A stretch of 64,000 nt of DNA, taken from positions 2,577,501 through 2,641,500 of the forward strand of contig NZ_JAHREN010000001.1 in the NCBI RefSeq assembly GCF_019084075.1, written 5' to 3'. This document shows, piece after piece, positions 60,508 to 64,000 of the stretch; the stretch's first letter is position 1, and each line of letters starts with the position of its first letter. This DNA is from Siccirubricoccus sp. G192. GTDB lineage: Bacteria > Pseudomonadota > Alphaproteobacteria > Acetobacterales > Acetobacteraceae. Position numbers and translations under genes: made by a program. The notes beneath the pieces are model-generated. The model did no database searches and was not told where the DNA came from. It was given only the letters and a program-made list of their open reading frames with translations.

Positions 60508-60852
60508 TCACTGGCGGCCGAGCTGCCGGTCAAAGTGCTGGCGCAGCCGCTCCTGCGACCAGTGTTCGCGCCGCATGCCCTGGTGCCGTGGCTGGGGCCG
60601 CCCTTCCGGGCGCGCCCATTCCCGTCGATGCTGTTCCCGGTAGCTTGGAGCGGCATGGTAGCGCGGGGTGCCGTAGTAGCGCGGGGCACTGTAGTAACCC
60701 GGGCCGGTGTAATAGCTGGGGCCAGCATAGGCATGTGGCCCGCCGTAGTAGCCGGGGCCGCCCCATTGGGGGCCGGCGGGTGCAGCGCAGCCGGCCAATC
60801 CTGTTGCGAGCAGGACCGCGAGGCAGGCTACCGTAAGGAAGCGCGGCGTCAC
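60508..60852 (-). CDS. Small Gly/Tyr-rich lipoprotein
   Basis: A 114-residue protein with a lipoprotein signal (VACLAVLLATGLAGCAAP; lipobox LAGC, Cys about residue 22). The mature part starts with repeats of a G/A-x-YY pattern (GPGYYGGPHAYAGPSYYTG and following) and ends basic (REWARPEGRPQPRHQGM). No family recognised. Gly-Tyr-rich repeats suggest an unfolded, adhesive or structural surface part. It is 14 bases upstream, in reading direction after, the Pro-rich exported protein gene. Confidence 0.65.
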   Translation of the reverse strand: MTPRFLTVACLAVLLATGLAGCAAPAGPQWGGPGYYGGPHAYAGPSYYTGPGYYSAPRYYGTPRYHAAPSYREQHRREWARPEGRPQPRHQGMRREHWSQERLRQHFDRQLGRQ

Positions 60853-60866
60853 ACCGATTCTCTCCT

Positions 60867-61187
60867 TCAGTTTCCCGAAGCAACGCCGTTGTTGGAAGGC
60901 GGCTCCCGGACCGGGGTGCCGGGAACGGCTGGAGTCGGCAGTGGTGGTGGTGCCGGCGCGCCGGGTGCGCCCTCAAGGATTGCGCCTCCGCCCCGATGGG
61001 CGCGGTTCGCCTCCGGAGTATTGGGACCACGGTCAATCGGCCCGTCCGCGGAACGCGAAGTCGGGTTGGCCCCTTCACTCGCCGCGTCGGCCAAGGGCGG
61101 AGTAGGGCCTGTGCCCTGAACGGTCTGGGCGAGCATTGGGCCGGCGAGCAGCGTGGCGCCCAAGGCAATCAACGCGACCCTCCGCAT
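60867..61187 (-). CDS. Small exported Pro-rich protein
   Basis: From ATG 61187, a signal peptide (RRVALIALGATLLAGPMLAQ) is followed by an 85-residue disordered mature part rich in Pro, Gly, Ala and Ser (GAPGAPAPPPLPTPAVPGTP). No family recognised. The frame continues upstream to 61430 without a signal peptide, which I regard as not coding. Same direction as the Gly/Tyr-rich lipoprotein gene, 14 bases ahead of it; the two may form a small envelope operon. Confidence 0.6.
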   Translation of the reverse strand: MRRVALIALGATLLAGPMLAQTVQGTGPTPPLADAASEGANPTSRSADGPIDRGPNTPEANRAHRGGGAILEGAPGAPAPPPLPTPAVPGTPVREPPSNNGVASGN

Positions 61188-61497
61188 GACAACCCCCGTG
61201 CTGCGATGGCGCCGCAGGAGCAAGGTGTGGATCGGGTGCCCCTCAGGCGATGCGTGTGCCAGAACGCTGTCGCAATGGGATGGTTGCGTTGTGGCCGAAG
61301 GTTGGCGAACTGCCGGAACGGGCGTCGGGAAAAGACCCGGCGGGACAGTCAGAATGCCCGCGGTGGCATGGTTCAGAACGGGCTGGCACGCGCGCAGGGG
61401 AGGGGATGACCCGCCGTTGCTCAACGCCAATTTCGCTACGGGAAGGCGCTACGAAATAGCGCCCGCATCGCACCCAACTTCTTGGAAAAATGCGCGG

Positions 61498-61573
61498 TGG
61501 CGTCCCCAACGGGATTCGAACCCGTGTTACCAACGTGAAAGGCTGGTGTCCTAGGCCTCTAGACGATGGGGAC
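61498..61573 (-). tRNA. tRNA-Glu (anticodon TTC)
   Basis: On the minus strand the 76-base gene starts GTCCCCATCGTCTAGAGGCC (acceptor and D arm), has the anticodon loop CCTTTCACG with TTC and the T arm GGGTTCGAATCCC, and ends in GGGGACGCCA with an encoded CCA. The acceptor stem GTCCCC/GGGGAC pairs fully. Flanking stretches 61431-61497 and 61574-61712 hold nothing else recognised. Confidence 0.95.
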
Positions 61574-61712
61574 GTAACGCGAACCACAGCGGCTCCCCGC
61601 GAACCGAGCCAGGCAACCGACGGATGGCGGCCGCTCGCACGATGCGGGAGGGCCGGGTCACTACACCGGCTCGGCGCGGACGTCTAGCCACCAGCGGCAT
61701 TCGAAGATCCGC

Positions 61713-63518
61713 TCATTCGCCCGCGCCGCCCGGCCGCACCGGGGCGGCGTCCACCACATGCAGGCAGGCCGTCACCTGGTCGTTCCATCGTTCCGCCCGC
61801 AACTGGCCGCAAAGGTGCAGTGGCATGCGGTCGCGGCCGAGCAGCGCCTCGGCCAGCGGCCCGTCCTTGGCGCGGAAGCAGATGGCCTTGAGCCGGCCGC
61901 CGGCCTCGCCCTCCAGGAAGGCGCGGATGGTATTGCCCTCCTTGCCGACGCGGTCGGCACGGATCACCCGGGCGCGGGCGATGGCGAAGACCGGTTCCTC
62001 ATTGCCGGCACCGAAGGGCGAAAGACGCTCGACCTGGCCGGCGAATTCGGCAGTCGCGGCGGGTACCGCGAGGCTGCCTTCCACCAGCAGGTCGGCGGCA
62101 CCGGGCAGGTCTGCGGCGCGGGCCAGGCGCTCATCCAGGAAGGCGTGCAGCTCCGCCTGGCGGCCCGCCACGAAGCTGAAGCCGGCCGCCATGGCGTGGC
62201 CGCCGCCGGTCTCCAGCAGGCCCGCCTGGCGCGCCGCGATCACTGCCGCGCCGAGATCCAGCCCCGGCACCGAACGGCCCGAGCCCTTGGCAAGCCCCCC
62301 CGCCACCCCGGCGACGCAGGCCGGGCGATTGAACCGCTCCTTCATCCGGCCGGCGACGATGCCGACCACGCCGGGGTGCCAGCCCTCGCCAGAAACCAGG
62401 AGCACGGGATGGCCCTCGGCGACCTGGGCCTCGGCGGCGGCCAGCGCCCCTCCCAGCACCTCGGCCTCCACCTCCTGGCGGCGGCGGTTCACGGCATCCA
62501 GCCGCTCCGCCATGGCGCGGGCCTCGATCGGGTCGTCGCAGAGCAGCAGGCGCATGCCGAGATCGCATTCATCGATCCGGCCCGCGGCATTGATGCGCGG
62601 GCCGAGCACGAAGCCCAGCGAATGCGCGGTCGGCGCGTCCCGCACCAGCCCGACCTCCAGCAGCGCGGCGATTCCGGCACGGCCGCGCTTCCGCATCACC
62701 TTCAGTCCCTGCGCCACCAGGGCCCGGTTCACGCCGGTGAGCGGCATCACGTCGCAGACCGTGGCCAGCGCCACCAGGTCGAGCAGATCGAGCAGCCGCG
62801 GCTCCTCCGCCTGGGCGAAATGCCCGGTGCGGCGCAGCGCCCGGTGCAGCGCCACCACCGCCAGGAAGGCCACCGCCGCGGCGCAGAGGTTACGCAGGCC
62901 GGAGGTGCAGTCCAGCCGGTTCGGATTGACCACCGCCGCCGCCCGTGGCACCGGCCCCTCCGCCTTGTGGTGGTCCAGCACCACCACATCGGCGCGACCC
63001 TCGGCCTCGGCCAGCGCCGCATGCGCGGCGATGCCGCAATCGACGCAGACGATCAGCGTCGCGCCCCTTTCGCAGAGCGCACGGATGGCGGCAGGATTGG
63101 GGCCATAGCCCTCGCGCAGCCGGTCCGGCACGTAATGACTGACCTGGCAGCCGAGTGCGCGCAGCGCGCGGACCATCAGCGCGCCCGAACAGGCCCCATC
63201 CACATCATAGTCGCCGAAGACCGCGATCCTTTCCCCTTGGCGCACGGCGCGGGCCAGGCGCTCCGCCGCCGCATCCATGTCGAGCAGCACGGAGGGGTTG
63301 GGCAGCAGGGCACGCAGCGTGGGATCGAGGAAATCCGCCGCCACTTCAGGCTCGACGCCGCGCGCCGCCAGCAGCCGCCCCACCAGCTCCGGCAGCTCTA
63401 GCCGCTGCGCGATGGCGAGGCCGGTGCGCGCATCGCCCTCACGCCAGACCCAGCGGCGGCCCAGCACGCTGCGGGCGACCCCGAGGACAGGCCCAGCCGG
63501 GCGGAACCCGTCCATCAT
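61713..63518 (-). CDS. recJ: Single-stranded-DNA-specific exonuclease RecJ
   Basis: RecJ degrades single-stranded DNA 5' to 3' in recombination and mismatch repair. The DHH motifs are intact: GDYDVDG near residue 95, CVDCGI, VVLDHHKAEG near 160, followed by the DHHA1 domain with ETGGGHAMAAGFSF near 425 and a C-terminal OB domain. From ATG 63518 the protein has 601 residues. TTG 63533 would overlap glpX. The stop codon of glpX is 4 bases upstream; glpX-recJ is a known alphaproteobacterial gene order. Confidence 0.95.
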   Translation of the reverse strand: MMDGFRPAGPVLGVARSVLGRRWVWREGDARTGLAIAQRLELPELVGRLLAARGVEPEVAADFLDPTLRALLPNPSVLLDMDAAAERLARAVRQGERIAVFGDYDVDGACSGALMVRALRALGCQVSHYVPDRLREGYGPNPAAIRALCERGATLIVCVDCGIAAHAALAEAEGRADVVVLDHHKAEGPVPRAAAVVNPNRLDCTSGLRNLCAAAVAFLAVVALHRALRRTGHFAQAEEPRLLDLLDLVALATVCDVMPLTGVNRALVAQGLKVMRKRGRAGIAALLEVGLVRDAPTAHSLGFVLGPRINAAGRIDECDLGMRLLLCDDPIEARAMAERLDAVNRRRQEVEAEVLGGALAAAEAQVAEGHPVLLVSGEGWHPGVVGIVAGRMKERFNRPACVAGVAGGLAKGSGRSVPGLDLGAAVIAARQAGLLETGGGHAMAAGFSFVAGRQAELHAFLDERLARAADLPGAADLLVEGSLAVPAATAEFAGQVERLSPFGAGNEEPVFAIARARVIRADRVGKEGNTIRAFLEGEAGGRLKAICFRAKDGPLAEALLGRDRMPLHLCGQLRAERWNDQVTACLHVVDAAPVRPGGAGE

Positions 63519-63522
63519 GGAA

Positions 63523-64000
63523 TCAGGCGACAAAGGCGGTAGGCTTCAGCGCGAAATTATGATGCCCCTCGACATAGCGGACCGTGCCCGACTTGCTCCG
63601 CATGACGATGGAATGCGTCACCGCGCCACCGGCGAAGCGGCGCACGCCGCGCAGCATCGGCCCGGTGGTGACGCCGGTGGCGGCGAACATCACCTCACCG
63701 CGCGCCATGTCGAAGATGCCGTATTTCCGCTGCGGGTCGGTGACGCCCATGTCGCGCGCCCGGGTGATCTGCTCCTCGTTCTCGAACAGCAGCCGGCCCT
63801 GCATCTGGCCACCGATGCAACGCAGCGCCGCGGCTGCCAGCACGCCCTCCGGCGCGCCGCCGGAGCCGAGATAGATGTCCACCCCGGCCTCCGGCTGGCT
63901 CACCGCAATCACCCCCGCCACATCGCCATCGCCGATCAGCATGATGCGGGCGCCGGCCGCGCGGCAGGCCTTGATGAGATCGCGGTGGCGGTCGCGGTCG
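63523..64000 (-). CDS. glpX: Fructose-1,6-bisphosphatase class II (partial, N-terminus beyond the window)
   Basis: The C-terminal 158 residues of GlpX, which removes the 1-phosphate of fructose 1,6-bisphosphate in gluconeogenesis. MLIGDGDVAGVIAV, DIYLGSGGAPEGVLAAAALR and GGQMQGRLLFEN are the substrate and metal-binding blocks, and AATGVTTGPMLRGVRRFAGG the C-terminal one. The frame is open at the right end of the window. It precedes recJ. Confidence 0.95.
   Translation of the reverse strand, partial: DRDRHRDLIKACRAAGARIMLIGDGDVAGVIAVSQPEAGVDIYLGSGGAPEGVLAAAALRCIGGQMQGRLLFENEEQITRARDMGVTDPQRKYGIFDMARGEVMFAATGVTTGPMLRGVRRFAGGAVTHSIVMRSKSGTVRYVEGHHNFALKPTAFVA

Overview
The window is very GC-rich, densely packed chromosomal DNA from an alphaproteobacterium. 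Its gene content best fits Rhodospirillales/Acetobacteraceae, a Roseomonas-like genome: a Bug/TctC tricarboxylate receptor, a glpX-recJ pair, a folE-queD pair, LLM-class and acyl-CoA enzymes, and GTG/TTG/CTG starts. This assignment is inference from gene content; there is no rRNA to confirm it.

Layout. 0-3 kb: substrate-binding protein, M20 amidohydrolase (frameshifted), WrbA. 3-9.6 kb: EF-G with its own terminator, HldE, MaoC dehydratase, SDR (frameshifted), SPFH/QmcA-like protein and NfeD. 9.7-12.8 kb: a three-gene DevBCA/MacAB-like exporter. 13-15.8 kb: PRC-barrel protein, host-attachment-family protein, two small membrane proteins, LLM oxidoreductase. 15.8-18.5 kb: DUF445 protein and the queD/folE pair. 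18.7-21.7 kb: a molybdopterin-fold protein and a PAS-GGDEF-EAL protein. 21.9-26.7 kb: DUF2189 protein, FAD dehydrogenase, aldo/keto reductase, VOC protein. 26.8-28.6 kb: zinc/manganese-type ABC genes behind a Zur-like operator. 28.9-36 kb: TPR protein, RidA, a nucleotide-sugar epimerase plus DegT aminotransferase, RadC, a TctC receptor. 36-39.8 kb: HerA-like ATPase, then an IS30-family element sitting inside a SnoaL-like gene and a relic of a second TctC gene. 39.8-47.7 kb: Nudix, a lipid-linked-sugar glycosylation cluster (flippase-like protein, GT2, methyltransferase, GT-C-like protein), FAS1-like dehydratase, two EamA transporters and an MBL hydrolase. 47.7-53.6 kb: Nudix, nitroreductase and a three-gene acyl-CoA module on the minus strand. 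53.7-57.7 kb: sulfotransferase, methylglyoxal synthase, and a hybrid sensor kinase split over two reading frames. 57.9-59.6 kb: a gene graveyard with relics of a Rieske protein, a LivF ATPase and hydantoinase B. 59.6-64 kb: GH16 protein, two small exported proteins, tRNA-Glu, recJ and a partial glpX.

Two window-wide patterns stand out. First, nine genes regain a family-consistent reading when one base is removed from a G or C run (two bases in one case). This is far too many for natural decay in 64 kb and points to insertion-type consensus errors, so several apparent pseudogenes are probably intact. Second, three convergent gene pairs are separated by palindromes sharing a TTCACGCC core. The most system-like locus is 40.2-44.1 kb: a polyprenyl-phosphate sugar synthase, an ArnE/F-like flippase, a GT-C-like transferase and a methyltransferase, i.e. 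a complete candidate machine for decorating an envelope glycan.
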